Assembly (NCBI RefSeq): GCF_002197685.1
Contig: NZ_NBBI01000002.1
Coordinates: 558,001 to 622,000, forward strand
DNA: 64,000 nt
Direction of reading: 5' to 3'
Source: Sphingomonas dokdonensis
GTDB taxonomy: Bacteria; Pseudomonadota; Alphaproteobacteria; Sphingomonadales; Sphingomonadaceae
Below the pieces are notes generated by a model. The model had not been told where the DNA came from, made no database searches, and saw only the letters and a program-made list of their open reading frames with translations. How positions within the stretch are numbered: position 1 is the first letter of the stretch; every line of letters begins with the position of its first letter. The position numbers and the translations under genes were made by a program. Of this stretch, positions 36,490 to 45,577 are shown in pieces.

Positions 36490-37749
36490 ATGGCAAAGGC
36501 GGCACCCGAAGGTATCATCACCGCGCTCGACATCGGCACCTCCAAGGTGTCGGCGATGATCGCGCAGCGCGGCGACGGCGGCGAGCTGGTCGTGCTCGGC
36601 ACGGGTCAGCGCGAGTCGAAGGGCGTAAAGCGCGGCTATATCGCCGACATGGCGCTGACCGAGGTCGCGGTGCGCGAGGCGGTGGCGCAGGCGGAGCGGA
36701 TCGCCGGCTTCAACATCGAAAACGTCTGGGCCGGCTTCTCCGCCGGCGGCCTCGTCAGCGACGAAGCGTTCATCGAGGTCGAGCTGAACGGCCATCGTAT
36801 CGAGCAGCAGGATATCGACGCCCTGCTCGGCGAGGGGCGGCAGGCGATCGACCCGCAGGGCCGCATGGTGCTCCATGCGCAGCCCGCGCTCTACACGCTC
36901 GACGGGCTCACCGGCGTCAAGAAGCCGCTCGGCCTCCACGCCGATCGCCTGGGCGTCCACATCCACGTCATCGCCGCCGATGGTTCGCCGGTGCGCAACC
37001 TCGACCTCACCGTGCGGTCCGCGCACCTGGAGGTAAAGTCGATCATCGCCTCGCCCATCGCCACCGGCCTTGCCTGCCTCAGCGAAGAGGAGCGCGATCT
37101 TGGCGTTGCACTGGTCGAAATCGGCGCAGGCATGACCAACGTGTCGCTGTTCGCCGGCGGCATGCTGGTGGGGCTGAAGTCGATCCCGATCGGTTCGTGC
37201 GACATCACCGACGACATCGCCTCGGCCTTTGGCACCTCGCGCAGCCAGGCCGAGCGCATGAAGTGCTTCCACGGTTCGGCCAACGCCTCCCCGCGCGACA
37301 ATCACGAAATGATCGCGATCCGCCCCGGCCGCGCCGACGACGATGCCGATCCCTTGCAGATCACCAAGGCCGCGCTCATCTCGGTCATCCGCACCCGGCT
37401 CGAACACCTCGTCAACGAGGTGCAGACCGCGCTGAAGGAACTGAAGTTCGAAGGGCCCGTTGGTCGTCAGGTGGTGCTGACCGGCGGCGGTGCGGAGCTG
37501 AAGGGCATCGCGGATTACGCGCAACAGGTGCTCGGCCGCACCGTGCGCGTCGGTCGGCCGCGCGGGCTCACCGGGCTTCCCGATGCGCATGGCGGGCCCG
37601 GGTTTGCGACGCTTGCGGGCCTGGCGTTCTTCGCCGCATCCGACCCGGTCGACCTGCGCGGTCTGGTCCCGACGCAGCAGATGGTGGTGCGGCAAAAGGG
37701 TCTGGGCGCGCTCAAACGGTTGTTTCAGGCGGCCAAGGCGAATTATTGA
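36490..37749 (+). CDS. ftsA: Cell division protein FtsA
   Basis: Actin-like protein that ties FtsZ to the membrane. 419 residues, starting MAKAAPEGIITALDIGTSKV with the phosphate 1 loop; SHS2 region with AVREAVAQAERIAGFNIENV, ALVEIGAGMTNVSLFAGGML (phosphate 2) and VVLTGGGAELKGIADYAQQV (adenosine loop) follow. The C-terminus GLGALKRLFQAAKANY is the amphipathic membrane-targeting helix. Three CAGGG units lie just upstream of the ATG. The ftsA-ftsZ gap is 108 bp. Confidence 0.97.
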   Translation: MAKAAPEGIITALDIGTSKVSAMIAQRGDGGELVVLGTGQRESKGVKRGYIADMALTEVAVREAVAQAERIAGFNIENVWAGFSAGGLVSDEAFIEVELNGHRIEQQDIDALLGEGRQAIDPQGRMVLHAQPALYTLDGLTGVKKPLGLHADRLGVHIHVIAADGSPVRNLDLTVRSAHLEVKSIIASPIATGLACLSEEERDLGVALVEIGAGMTNVSLFAGGMLVGLKSIPIGSCDITDDIASAFGTSRSQAERMKCFHGSANASPRDNHEMIAIRPGRADDDADPLQITKAALISVIRTRLEHLVNEVQTALKELKFEGPVGRQVVLTGGGAELKGIADYAQQVLGRTVRVGRPRGLTGLPDAHGGPGFATLAGLAFFAASDPVDLRGLVPTQQMVVRQKGLGALKRLFQAAKANY

Positions 37750-37857
37750 TTCGCGACGGCCGCTTTTCGGCTGGAACGCAGCGCCGGGATGCTGCACAAA
37801 GATTAATGGCGATGACGGGCCAGTGTTTGGTGCCCGAAATGACGGAGTAATTTGGCG

Positions 37858-39393
37858 ATGGGCATCGAATTCATTGCACCCGAGGTGGACGAACTGACCC
37901 CGAAGATCGCGGTGATCGGCGTCGGCGGCGCGGGCGGCAACGCGATTGCCAACATGATGCGCGCGGACGTGCAGGGCGTCGAGTTCCTGGTCGCGAACAC
38001 CGATGCGCAGGCGCTGAAGCAGTCGATCGCCCCGCAGAAGATTCAGCTCGGTGCCAAGATCACGCAGGGTCTCGGCGCCGGCAGCCGGCCCGAGATCGGC
38101 CGCGCCGCGGCGGAGGAAACGATCGAGCAGGTTTCGAAGCTGCTCGAAGGCGCGCATATGTGCTTCATCGCCGCCGGCATGGGCGGCGGCACCGGCACCG
38201 GCGCCGCTCCGGTCATCGCCAAGGCCGCGCGCGACATGGGCATCCTGACCGTGGGCGTCGTAACCAAGCCGTTCGCCTTCGAAGGTAAGCGTCGCGGCAC
38301 CTCGGCCGACCAGGGCATCGAGGAACTGCAGAAGTTCGTCGACACGCTGATCGTCATTCCGAACCAGAACCTGTTCCTGATCGCCAACGCCAACACCACC
38401 TTCAAGCAGGCGTTCGAACTGGCTGACGAGGTGCTGCAGCAGGGCGTGCGCGGCATCACCGACCTCATGGTCATGCCGGGCCTCATCAATCTCGATTTCG
38501 CCGACGTCCGTTCGGTGATGCAGGAGATGGGCAAGGCGATGATGGGGACCGGCGAGGCGGACGGTGACGACCGCGCGTTGATCGCCGCGCAGAAGGCGAT
38601 CGCCAACCCGCTGCTCGACGGCGTGTCGATGCAGGGCGCAAAGGGCGTCATCATCTCGATCACCGGTGGCGAGGACATGCGCCTGCTCGAGGTGGACGAG
38701 GCCGCGAACCACATCCGCGAACTGGTCGATCCCGAAGCCAACATCATCTGGGGTTCGGCATTCAACCCCGAGCTTGAGGGCCGCATCCGCGTGTCGGTCG
38801 TCGCGACCGGCATCGAGGCTGTCGAGCGCACCGAGGCGCCGGCATCAGAGCCCGCCCGTGCGTTCAGCTTCTCGGCCCCGCGCCGCCCGGACGCGGCACC
38901 TGCTGCGCCTGCACCGGCCGCTGCTGCGCCCGCGCCCGCGGCCGCACCGGCAGCACCAGCATCAGCGCCCGCGCCGCAGCCTACGGGCGCGGCGGCCGGT
39001 GCGATGTCGGCTGGCGTACCGGCACCGGGCACCAAGCCCGCCGTTGAACTCACCGATGCGGCGCGCAGCGTGGAGGAAGGCCCCGGCGACGAGCTGCTGT
39101 TGGGTAGCGACACGGTCGTGCCCGCGCCCCAGCAGGGCGCGCCCGCAACCCCGGCCAAGCCGAACGAGCCGCGCGTGTTCGGTGACGACGACAGTGGCGA
39201 GGCACCGCGTCGTCGCTGGCTGTCGGGTGGCGACAACGGGGCCGACGTGCCGCCGCAGCCGCGCGTGAAGCTGGGTGGTACCCTGTTCGAGCGGATGCAG
39301 AATGCGTCGCGCGGCAACCAGCGCGGTGCAGAGGAAGAGAACAAGGATTCGCTCGACATCCCGCGTTTCCTGCACCGTCAAAACAACCAGTAA
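37858..39393 (+). CDS. ftsZ: Cell division protein FtsZ
   Basis: Tubulin-like GTPase forming the Z ring. 511 residues. The nucleotide fold starts [19 protein letters not shown]; the tubulin signature GGGTGTG is at 109-115; the T7 synergy loop is [11 protein letters not shown]. After about residue 325 comes a long Ala/Pro-rich linker, then the conserved tail [13 protein letters not shown] that binds FtsA and partners. The start is [13 protein letters not shown] with GGAG upstream; a TTG two codons earlier is possible. A GATTC site lies in the upstream gap. A hairpin follows the stop. Confidence 0.98.
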   Translation: MGIEFIAPEVDELTPKIAVIGVGGAGGNAIANMMRADVQGVEFLVANTDAQALKQSIAPQKIQLGAKITQGLGAGSRPEIGRAAAEETIEQVSKLLEGAHMCFIAAGMGGGTGTGAAPVIAKAARDMGILTVGVVTKPFAFEGKRRGTSADQGIEELQKFVDTLIVIPNQNLFLIANANTTFKQAFELADEVLQQGVRGITDLMVMPGLINLDFADVRSVMQEMGKAMMGTGEADGDDRALIAAQKAIANPLLDGVSMQGAKGVIISITGGEDMRLLEVDEAANHIRELVDPEANIIWGSAFNPELEGRIRVSVVATGIEAVERTEAPASEPARAFSFSAPRRPDAAPAAPAPAAAAPAPAAAPAAPASAPAPQPTGAAAGAMSAGVPAPGTKPAVELTDAARSVEEGPGDELLLGSDTVVPAPQQGAPATPAKPNEPRVFGDDDSGEAPRRRWLSGGDNGADVPPQPRVKLGGTLFERMQNASRGNQRGAEEENKDSLDIPRFLHRQNNQ

Positions 39394-39408
39394 GCATTGA
39401 TGCGCGAT

Positions 39409-39432
39409 GGCGGCCGGCGTTCGTCGGCCGCC
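39409..39432. other. Hairpin 15 bases after ftsZ
   Basis: GGCGGCCG (39409-39416) and CGGCCGCC (39425-39432) form a perfect 8-bp GC stem with an eight-base loop. There is no T-tract, so it may be an mRNA-stabilising or attenuating element between ftsZ and the TPR/SPOR gene. Confidence 0.5.
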
Positions 39433-39504
39433 GCGTGCGGCTCGGCGCGTGCGTGCGCCGAACTCATTGCTGGTTCATCGCGCCTGGTTCACACATTGCC
39501 TTCC

Positions 39505-41595
39505 ATGTCGATCGCTCGTCCTTTTATCATCGCCGCTGCCTTGGCGGGCGCGCCGGGAGCGCTTGCCCAGAGCTATCCCGGCCAGCAGATCCAGACGGTA
39601 CCCCGCCCAACGCCCGACGCTGATGCGCTGGCCGGTGCGATGCGGCGGCTTGGCGCGAACCCGCGCGATCTCTCCGCATTGCTCGAGGCCGCTGAACTGT
39701 CACTGCGGCTGGGTGATGTGAACGCCGCGGCGTCGCTGCTGAAGCGCGCCGAGAACGTCGATCCGATGAACGGCCGGGTAAAGGCCGGCATGGCGCGCAT
39801 CCTGGTAACGCAGGAGCGGCCGGGCGAGGCGCTGCGCTATTTCGATCAGGCGATCGGATACGGTCTGGATGCGAAAAGCTTCGCTGGCGATCGCGGCCTC
39901 GCCTATGATCTGGTCGGTGAGCAGGAGCGGGCGCAGCGCGATTATCGTGTCGCGCTGAAATCCGGCAGCAACGACGAAGTGGAGCGCCGCTACGCGCTGT
40001 CGCTCGGGATCTCGGGCAAACGGCAGGAAGCGCTCGACGTCATCGACGATCAGGTGCGGCGGAACGATCGCAGCGCCTGGCGCGTGCGGGCCTTTGTGCT
40101 GGCCCTGACCGGCGATGTGCCGGGCGCGGAAAAGATCGCCAATACCATGATGCCGCCGGGCATGGGCGCGGCGCTTGCCCCATTCTTTTCGCGGGTCGCC
40201 GGGCTGCCTGCCGCCGACCGCGCCTTTGCCGTGCACTTCGGTGAATTGCGCCCGACGCCGCAGCGTCTGGCGGATGCGCGCATGGTGCCGCCCTTGCCAC
40301 CACTGGTTCCCGAAGTCTCACGCCCCGTGCAGGTCGCCGCCGCACCAGCGGCTGCGCCGAAGGCCAATGCCGGCAGCGAGCGGCGCAGCGCGCGCGAGGA
40401 TGCGCGGCGTCGACGTGAGCTTGCCGCGGCAGAGCGCCGTGCGAGCCGCACCAGGCAGAGCGAGCAGCGGACGAAGCCGGCCGAGAAGCCTCCGGTGGCG
40501 GTAGCGGCTGCGAGCAGCGCATCGGTGCGCCGCCCCGCCAACGAGCCGACTGCTTTTGAGCCGCCGCGCTACGCCGGGGTCGCATTCGCGCCGCCGCAGG
40601 CGGTGGTGCAGCCTGTCCCGACGGCGCCGGTCGACACCGCCGCTGAAACGGCGAGCGCGAGTCCGCGCCCGGCTACGCCGCTCCCGCAAACGCCGTCCGT
40701 GCCGACGACCGGCACGGCGCCTGCTGCCGCACCGGTCCAACTCGCGTCGTCAACGCCATCGACGCCGCGCCCGGTGCCGACGCGGTCGCCCGCGCTCACG
40801 CCGTCGAGCCCATCACCATCGGCGGTGACGGCGCCACAGCCCACGGCTGAGGCTTCGGTTCCGACCAGCATCGCCGCGACCCCGCCGCTAAATCCGGCGC
40901 CGGTCCAGACCGCTGCAGAAACAACTGCGTCGACCCCGACCGCCGCCACTCCCGCGGTGAGTGAGGACACGATCCTCGCCCGCATCATGGCGGGCATCTC
41001 CATCCCGGGTTCGGAGCTGGGGATCGCGCCGGTTCGTCCACCGGCGCCTGAGCCGGAGCCCGTTAGCGAAACGGCGGCGCGTGTTGAAGCCGCGCCGCCC
41101 GCCGTCGCGGACGCGACGGCGACAAAGGCGGCCGCCGATCTTCTGGCCGCCGGGGACCAAGAAAAGGCCATAACCGCCCGGAAAGCGGCCGAGGCTGCTG
41201 CAAAGAAGGCCGCGGCCGATGCCAAGGCGGCCGCCGCCAAGAAGCTTGCCGACGCGAAGAAGCAGGCGGAGGCGAAGAAGGCTGCCGAAGAAAAGGCTGC
41301 TGCCGCCAAGGCGGCAAAGGCCGAGCCGGCGCGTATCTGGGTGCAGGTGGCGGGCGGCGCGAACAAGGACGACCTGCCAAAGGCATGGGCGGCGGCACAG
41401 AGCAAGGCTGAGGCGCTGAAGGGCAAATCGGCCTACACCACGCCGCTGCGCGCCACCAATCGCGTGGTGACCGGTCCGTTCAAGTCCGACGCGGAAGCTC
41501 GCGAGTTCGTCAACACCTTGGCAAAGCAGGGTTTGTCGGCGTTTCCGTTCACCAGCGACGACGGCCAGAAGATGACGAGGTTGCCCGCGAAGTGA
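39505..41595 (+). CDS. TPR and SPOR-domain envelope protein next to ftsZ
   Basis: 696 residues. A signal peptide MSIARPFIIAAALAGAPGAL with cleavage near AQA/AQS; TPR-like repeats about 30-230 (DLSALLEAAELSLRLGDVNA, GRVKAGMARILVTQERPGEA, DRGLAYDLVGEQERAQRDYR); a long Pro/Ala/Thr linker (about 280-510); an Ala/Lys-rich helix (about 530-610, repeated AAKAAAAKK-type); and a C-terminal SPOR domain from RIWVQVAGGANKDDLPKAW to the end. SPOR domains bind denuded glycan at septa, so a division or septal wall role is likely. It is 111 bp from ftsZ and its stop overlaps the dgt GTG. Confidence 0.85.
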   Translation: MSIARPFIIAAALAGAPGALAQSYPGQQIQTVPRPTPDADALAGAMRRLGANPRDLSALLEAAELSLRLGDVNAAASLLKRAENVDPMNGRVKAGMARILVTQERPGEALRYFDQAIGYGLDAKSFAGDRGLAYDLVGEQERAQRDYRVALKSGSNDEVERRYALSLGISGKRQEALDVIDDQVRRNDRSAWRVRAFVLALTGDVPGAEKIANTMMPPGMGAALAPFFSRVAGLPAADRAFAVHFGELRPTPQRLADARMVPPLPPLVPEVSRPVQVAAAPAAAPKANAGSERRSAREDARRRRELAAAERRASRTRQSEQRTKPAEKPPVAVAAASSASVRRPANEPTAFEPPRYAGVAFAPPQAVVQPVPTAPVDTAAETASASPRPATPLPQTPSVPTTGTAPAAAPVQLASSTPSTPRPVPTRSPALTPSSPSPSAVTAPQPTAEASVPTSIAATPPLNPAPVQTAAETTASTPTAATPAVSEDTILARIMAGISIPGSELGIAPVRPPAPEPEPVSETAARVEAAPPAVADATATKAAADLLAAGDQEKAITARKAAEAAAKKAAADAKAAAAKKLADAKKQAEAKKAAEEKAAAAKAAKAEPARIWVQVAGGANKDDLPKAWAAAQSKAEALKGKSAYTTPLRATNRVVTGPFKSDAEAREFVNTLAKQGLSAFPFTSDDGQKMTRLPAK

Positions 41596-42770
41596 CAGTG
41601 CTCGCGCCATGGGCGTGCAACCCGGCGCAGAGCAAAGGCCGCCTCCACGAAGAACAAAGCAAGACCGGCGAGGCAGGCGAACGCGGCCCGCGCGACGCCT
41701 ATCAGCGCGACCGCGACCGTATCGTCCATTCCATCGCTTTCCGCCGGCTGCGGCACAAGACGCAGGTATTCCTGGCGCCCGATGGCGACCACTTCCGAGT
41801 CCGGCTGACGCACAGCCTTGAAGTCGCGCAGATCGGCCGCACCATTGCGCGCACGCTGGGGCTGAACGAGGATCTGACCGAAGCCTTGTGCCTGGCGCAC
41901 GACATCGGCCACCCGCCCTTCGGCCATGCTGGCGAGGATGCGCTGAAAGCGGCGATGAGCGCCGCCGGCGGCTTCGATCATAACGGCCATACGCTGCGCA
42001 CGCTGATGCGGATCGAGCGAGCCTACCCGCGGTTTGACGGGCTGAATTTGACGTGGGAGACCCTCGAAGGGCTCGCCAAGCATAACGGTCCGGCCCGGCA
42101 TCCGGGCTGGGCGCTGCACGCGGCGGACATGGAGGCCGATCTCGCGCTCGACACCTATGCCAGTCTGGAGGCGCAAGTCGCGGCGCTGGCGGACGACATC
42201 GCGTACGACAATCACGACATCGACGACGGCCTACGCGCCGGGCTGTTGTGCCTCGACCAACTAATGGCGGTGCCGCTAGTCGCACACGGCTGGGACCGGG
42301 TGCGCGCGCTCTTTCCCGATGTCAGCGAGCGGCGGCAGGCGCGCGAGCTGGTGCGCAGTCAGATCGGCGTGATGGTGAACGATCTACTGGAGGAAAGCCG
42401 CCGGCGCGTTGCGGCATCGGGCGTGACCTCGGTGGACGAAGTTCGCGCCGCTGGGCAGGCACTGGTGGCTTTTTCGGACGAGATGCGCTTGGCCGAACGC
42501 GACCTGAAACGCTTCATGTATGCGAACCTGTACCACCATCCGATGCAGCTCGAGGCGGCGGCCGCCGCGCATGATGTGGTTGCGGGCCTGTTCGCCGCCT
42601 TCCACGCCGACCCGGCGGCGCTCCCGCCCGAGTGGCGCCAAAGCCTGCCGGCCGAGGAGCCTGCCTTCAGCCGACATATCGCCGACTACATCGCCGGCAT
42701 GACCGATCGCTACGCAATCCGCGAATATGCCCGCGTCGTTGGCCCGGTAACGATGCCGGACGGCTTCTGA
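41592..42770 (+). CDS. Deoxyguanosinetriphosphate triphosphohydrolase-like HD protein
   Basis: HD-domain dNTP triphosphohydrolase family. 392 residues, GTG start coupled to the SPOR gene. RIVHSIAFRRLRHKTQVFLA and the metal site RLTHSLEVAQIGRTIARTL (His74) and AHDIGHPPFGHAGEDAL (His103-Asp104) are all present. LADDIAYDNHDIDDGLRAG gives the third metal ligand and the C-terminus is conserved. The family cleaves dNTPs to deoxynucleoside and triphosphate, tuning dNTP pools; nucleotide specificity is unknown. It ends just before a convergent permease gene. Confidence 0.92.
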   Translation: MTVLAPWACNPAQSKGRLHEEQSKTGEAGERGPRDAYQRDRDRIVHSIAFRRLRHKTQVFLAPDGDHFRVRLTHSLEVAQIGRTIARTLGLNEDLTEALCLAHDIGHPPFGHAGEDALKAAMSAAGGFDHNGHTLRTLMRIERAYPRFDGLNLTWETLEGLAKHNGPARHPGWALHAADMEADLALDTYASLEAQVAALADDIAYDNHDIDDGLRAGLLCLDQLMAVPLVAHGWDRVRALFPDVSERRQARELVRSQIGVMVNDLLEESRRRVAASGVTSVDEVRAAGQALVAFSDEMRLAERDLKRFMYANLYHHPMQLEAAAAAHDVVAGLFAAFHADPAALPPEWRQSLPAEEPAFSRHIADYIAGMTDRYAIREYARVVGPVTMPDGF

Positions 42771-42771
42771 T

Positions 42772-43638
42772 CTAGTTCTTCAGCCGCCAGCCGCGGCGCA
42801 ACAGCGTGTAGCAGAGCGCCGCAAGTGCAACGTCGAGCAACAGGACGATCACACTTCCCAGCAGCACAGGCGAGTCGGCGATGCCGAGGAAGCCGTATCG
42901 AAAACCCGAGATGATGTAGAAAAACGGATTGGCGTGGCTGATCGCCTGAAATACCGGCGACAGGCGATCGACCGAGTAGAAGGTGCCCGACAGCAAGGTA
43001 AGCGGCGCCACGACGAAATTGGTGACGGCGGCGGCATGGTCGAACTTCTCCGCCCAGATTGAGGTGAGCAGGCCGATAAGCGCCAGGAACACTGAGCCGA
43101 GCAGACCGAACCACAACACGGCGATCGGATGGGCGGGCAGCACGTGGACGCCCGGCCATAAGCTCATGGCAAGCCACACGGCAAAGCCGACAAGGAACGC
43201 GCGGGTCACCGCACCGCCGACAAGCGCCGCCAAAAGCTCCGCAGTGGACAGCGGTGGCATCAGGTAATCGACGATCGTGCCCTGAATTTTGCCGACCAGC
43301 AGCGAGAAGCTGGCGTTGGCAAAGGCATTGTTGAGCATCCCCATGACGATCAGCCCGGGCGCGACAAAGTCGCCGAACGCGACCGCCGTGCCGCTGAGTT
43401 GCACCGCGCCGCGCCCGCCCAGGGCGACGGTGAAGATCACCAGGTAAAGCAAGGTGGTGATCGCGGGTGCCCAGATCGTTTGCAGCTGGACCTTGAAGAA
43501 GCGCCGCACCTCCTTCACATATAAGGTCTTCAGGCCGCCCCAATTGACGTTCCGGATGGACGGAACGCCGGGCGCGTTCCTGACCAAAGAATTGTCCTGG
43601 CCGGCGGGTTGCTGACCAATCGGAGGGTGGCTGCTCAT
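42772..43638 (-). CDS. ABC-2 type transporter permease
   Basis: 288 residues, starting MSSHPPIGQQ. After about 40 hydrophilic residues there are six hydrophobic segments; LKTLYVKEVRRFFKVQLQTI near the start and PLTLLSGTFYSVDRLSPVFQ, HANPFFYIISGFRYGFLGI near the end are conserved in the ABC-2 permease family (YadH-like, drug or polysaccharide exporters). No ATPase gene is beside it, so it must partner in trans or with one outside the window. Divergent from gcrA with 69 bp between. Substrate unknown. Confidence 0.85.
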   Translation of the reverse strand: MSSHPPIGQQPAGQDNSLVRNAPGVPSIRNVNWGGLKTLYVKEVRRFFKVQLQTIWAPAITTLLYLVIFTVALGGRGAVQLSGTAVAFGDFVAPGLIVMGMLNNAFANASFSLLVGKIQGTIVDYLMPPLSTAELLAALVGGAVTRAFLVGFAVWLAMSLWPGVHVLPAHPIAVLWFGLLGSVFLALIGLLTSIWAEKFDHAAAVTNFVVAPLTLLSGTFYSVDRLSPVFQAISHANPFFYIISGFRYGFLGIADSPVLLGSVIVLLLDVALAALCYTLLRRGWRLKN

Positions 43639-43707
43639 CGCGAATGGGCGTAGTCGCTGCCGACGCTCGCTGCAACCGGCGCAAAGATTGAAGGAACAGC
43701 AAGGCCC

Positions 43708-44421
43708 ATGTCCTGGACCGAGGAACGGATCGATACGCTTCGCAAGATGTGGGAAGGCGGCCAGACCGCCAGCCAGATTGCGGAGGCACTGGGTGGCGTT
43801 AGCCGCAATGCGGTGATCGGCAAGGCGCACCGGCTGGGCCTGCAGTCGCGCCCGTCGCCTGTCGTTCCAAAGGATGCAGAGGCCAAGGCCGCGCCCGTCG
43901 TTGCTGCCGAGCCGGTAGCCGCGCCGCCGCCGCCTGCGCCGCCTGAGCCCGAGTCACCGCCGCCGGCGCCACCCGCCCCGCCGGTCGCGGCAGCCCCGGC
44001 CAGCCCGCCCGCAATGACGCAGGTGTCGGCGCCCAAGCCGATCACGATCACGACGCCGCTGGAGCCGGAGCGGTCGCCCGAATCGCAGCGCATGGTCCGT
44101 TCGGTCGGGCCGGGCGGCTTCGTGCGTCAGGCGCCCGGCGAGCAGCAGCCGCCGATCGCACCGGCCCCGCCGCGCCGACTGGTGCCGGCCAAGCCGTCGC
44201 CCGAGATCGCCGGCAAGACCAGCCTGCTCGATCTCAGCGACAAGGTGTGCAAATGGCCGATGGGTCACCCGGGTGAGGCGGACTTCCACTTCTGTGGTGA
44301 CAAGGTAAACCCCGGCTTTCCTTATTGCGTGGAGCATTGCGGCCACGCCTATCAGGCGCAGCTGCCGCGGCGCGACCGGCGCGCCGCACCGCTGCCTTTC
44401 GGTGGTCCGCGGATGCGCTAA
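43708..44421 (+). CDS. gcrA: Cell cycle regulator GcrA
   Basis: DNA-binding factor that activates sigma-70 promoters, especially those with CcrM-methylated GANTC sites. 237 residues. N-terminal helix-turn-helix MSWTEERIDTLRKMWEGGQT, ASQIAEALGGVSRNAVIGKA and HRLGLQSRP; a long Pro/Ala-rich linker; and the C-terminal sigma-interaction part CKWPMGHPGEADFHFCGDKV, then NPGFPYCVEHCGHAYQ. Longer than the Caulobacter protein chiefly in the linker. A strong bidirectional terminator follows. The dcw cluster upstream is a plausible target. Confidence 0.95.
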   Translation: MSWTEERIDTLRKMWEGGQTASQIAEALGGVSRNAVIGKAHRLGLQSRPSPVVPKDAEAKAAPVVAAEPVAAPPPPAPPEPESPPPAPPAPPVAAAPASPPAMTQVSAPKPITITTPLEPERSPESQRMVRSVGPGGFVRQAPGEQQPPIAPAPPRRLVPAKPSPEIAGKTSLLDLSDKVCKWPMGHPGEADFHFCGDKVNPGFPYCVEHCGHAYQAQLPRRDRRAAPLPFGGPRMR

Positions 44422-44440
44422 GCCAGGGCTCAAGCAAAAC

Positions 44441-44482
44441 AGAAAAGGCCACGCTGGAATGATACCCAGCGTGGCCTTTTCT
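44441..44482. terminator. Bidirectional terminator between gcrA and the Omp gene
   Basis: AGAAAAGGCCACGCTGG (44441-44457) pairs perfectly over 17 bp with CCAGCGTGGCCTTTTCT (44466-44482), with an eight-base loop. On the plus strand the stem ends in CCTTTTCTG, on the minus strand likewise CCTTTTCTG. It serves both gcrA and the convergent Omp gene (whose stop is at 44559). Confidence 0.93.
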
Positions 44483-44558
44483 GTGTCGGCCGAGACACAG
44501 GCGCTCGGCTTTTGTTGCTCGGGCGGTAGCGAGGATTCCTCCTACCGCCCTCAGCGTG

Positions 44559-45422
44559 TCAGAAGCGGAATGCTGCCGTGGCGCGCAGCGAGTGCCAGCG
44601 GAACTTGTCGTCGCTACGACGGAAGTCCGTGCCCGAGGCGTTCCCGAGCAGGAACGGGTTGGTCGCCGCGGTCGTGCCGGTGTTGCCGGCGCGGACGCGA
44701 TAATCATCGTCCTGATACTGGTGGTACATATATTCCAGGCCGACCGAGAAGTTGTTGCCGATCCGCTGCTCGACGCCGCCGCCGCCGGTGATGCCCCACT
44801 GGTTGCGCTTGCCGCGCTCAGCGAAGCTGTTCGCCGTGTTGGTGGTGGTGAAGTCGCGATCGATGCGGGCGTAGCCCGGACCGAAGGTGCCGTAGAACAA
44901 GGTGGTGTTGTTCGGCGTGTAGCCGACGCGACCACGGATCGACGCTTCCCAGTTGATCGAGCGGGTCATCGTGTAGGATGCCGGCGTGGTCGAGAACGCC
45001 GTGACGCTGTCGGTGATCTCGCTCTTGCCGAATTCGCCCACCACGCCAACGACGATGTTACCGCGCTGCTGATCCCAGCCGACACGGCCGTAATAGGCCC
45101 AGCCGTCCTCGTCATTGACGCAGCCCGCCGGAGCAACCGGGTTGGTCGGCGACGTTCCGGCCTGTGCGCGGCCGTTGCAGAAGCCGCCAACCGGAGGACC
45201 GAAGGCGTTCGCGCCGGTCGCGGTCGTTACGGTGCTGCCGAAGCCGCCGTTCAGGCTGCGATCGAATAGGATGGTGGAACCGACGTCGTTCGGCTGCACG
45301 TCATAGCCGCCAGCGGCACCGACATAGACGCCCGAGAACCCGGGATCGCCGTCAACCGTCTGGGCGGAAACTGCCGGGGCCACCAGGGCGGCGGCAATGC
45401 CGGAGAGCAGCAGACGCTTCAT
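44559..45422 (-). CDS. Outer-membrane beta-barrel protein
   Basis: 287 residues. A signal peptide MKRLLLSGIAAALVAPAVSA is followed by about eight beta strands, e.g. FSGVYVGAAGGYDVQPN, WAYYGRVGWDQQRGNIVVGV, SIRGRVGYTPNNTTLFYGTF and NNFSVGLEYMYHQYQDDDYR; the protein ends in the C-terminal phenylalanine (ATAAFRF) recognised by the BAM complex. It resembles the Omp25/OmpA-like porin family. A specific cargo is unknown. It has a bidirectional terminator and is divergent from parE. Confidence 0.87.
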   Translation of the reverse strand: MKRLLLSGIAAALVAPAVSAQTVDGDPGFSGVYVGAAGGYDVQPNDVGSTILFDRSLNGGFGSTVTTATGANAFGPPVGGFCNGRAQAGTSPTNPVAPAGCVNDEDGWAYYGRVGWDQQRGNIVVGVVGEFGKSEITDSVTAFSTTPASYTMTRSINWEASIRGRVGYTPNNTTLFYGTFGPGYARIDRDFTTTNTANSFAERGKRNQWGITGGGGVEQRIGNNFSVGLEYMYHQYQDDDYRVRAGNTGTTAATNPFLLGNASGTDFRRSDDKFRWHSLRATAAFRF

Positions 45423-45524
45423 ACACTAACCTTTCAGATGCTTCATTCAAGTGCCCGTCGGAACGGCGCTCGGGACGCAAAGGATGCATTTCGAAACATT
45501 GCCGCGGCGCATCGGTATAGAAGT

Positions 45525-45540
45525 GTTGCCGCGCGGCAAC
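45525..45540. promoter_or_regulatory. Perfect 16-bp palindrome upstream of parE
   Basis: GTTGCCGCGCGGCAAC is a perfect palindrome (GTTGCCGC/GCGGCAAC) 37 bases before the parE start and 103 bases from the divergent Omp start. A partial half-site TTGCCGCGG lies at 45499. It is placed to work as an operator; the regulator is unknown. Confidence 0.5.
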
Positions 45541-45577
45541 AGGTCGCGATGCCGCGGCCGGCTGCTATATGGATGAA

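Noticed and set aside
35917-38712. 931-codon minus-strand open frame opposite ftsQ-ftsA-ftsZ
   Set aside because: It crosses three certain genes and the ftsA-ftsZ gap; it has no recognisable domain and is explained by GC bias.
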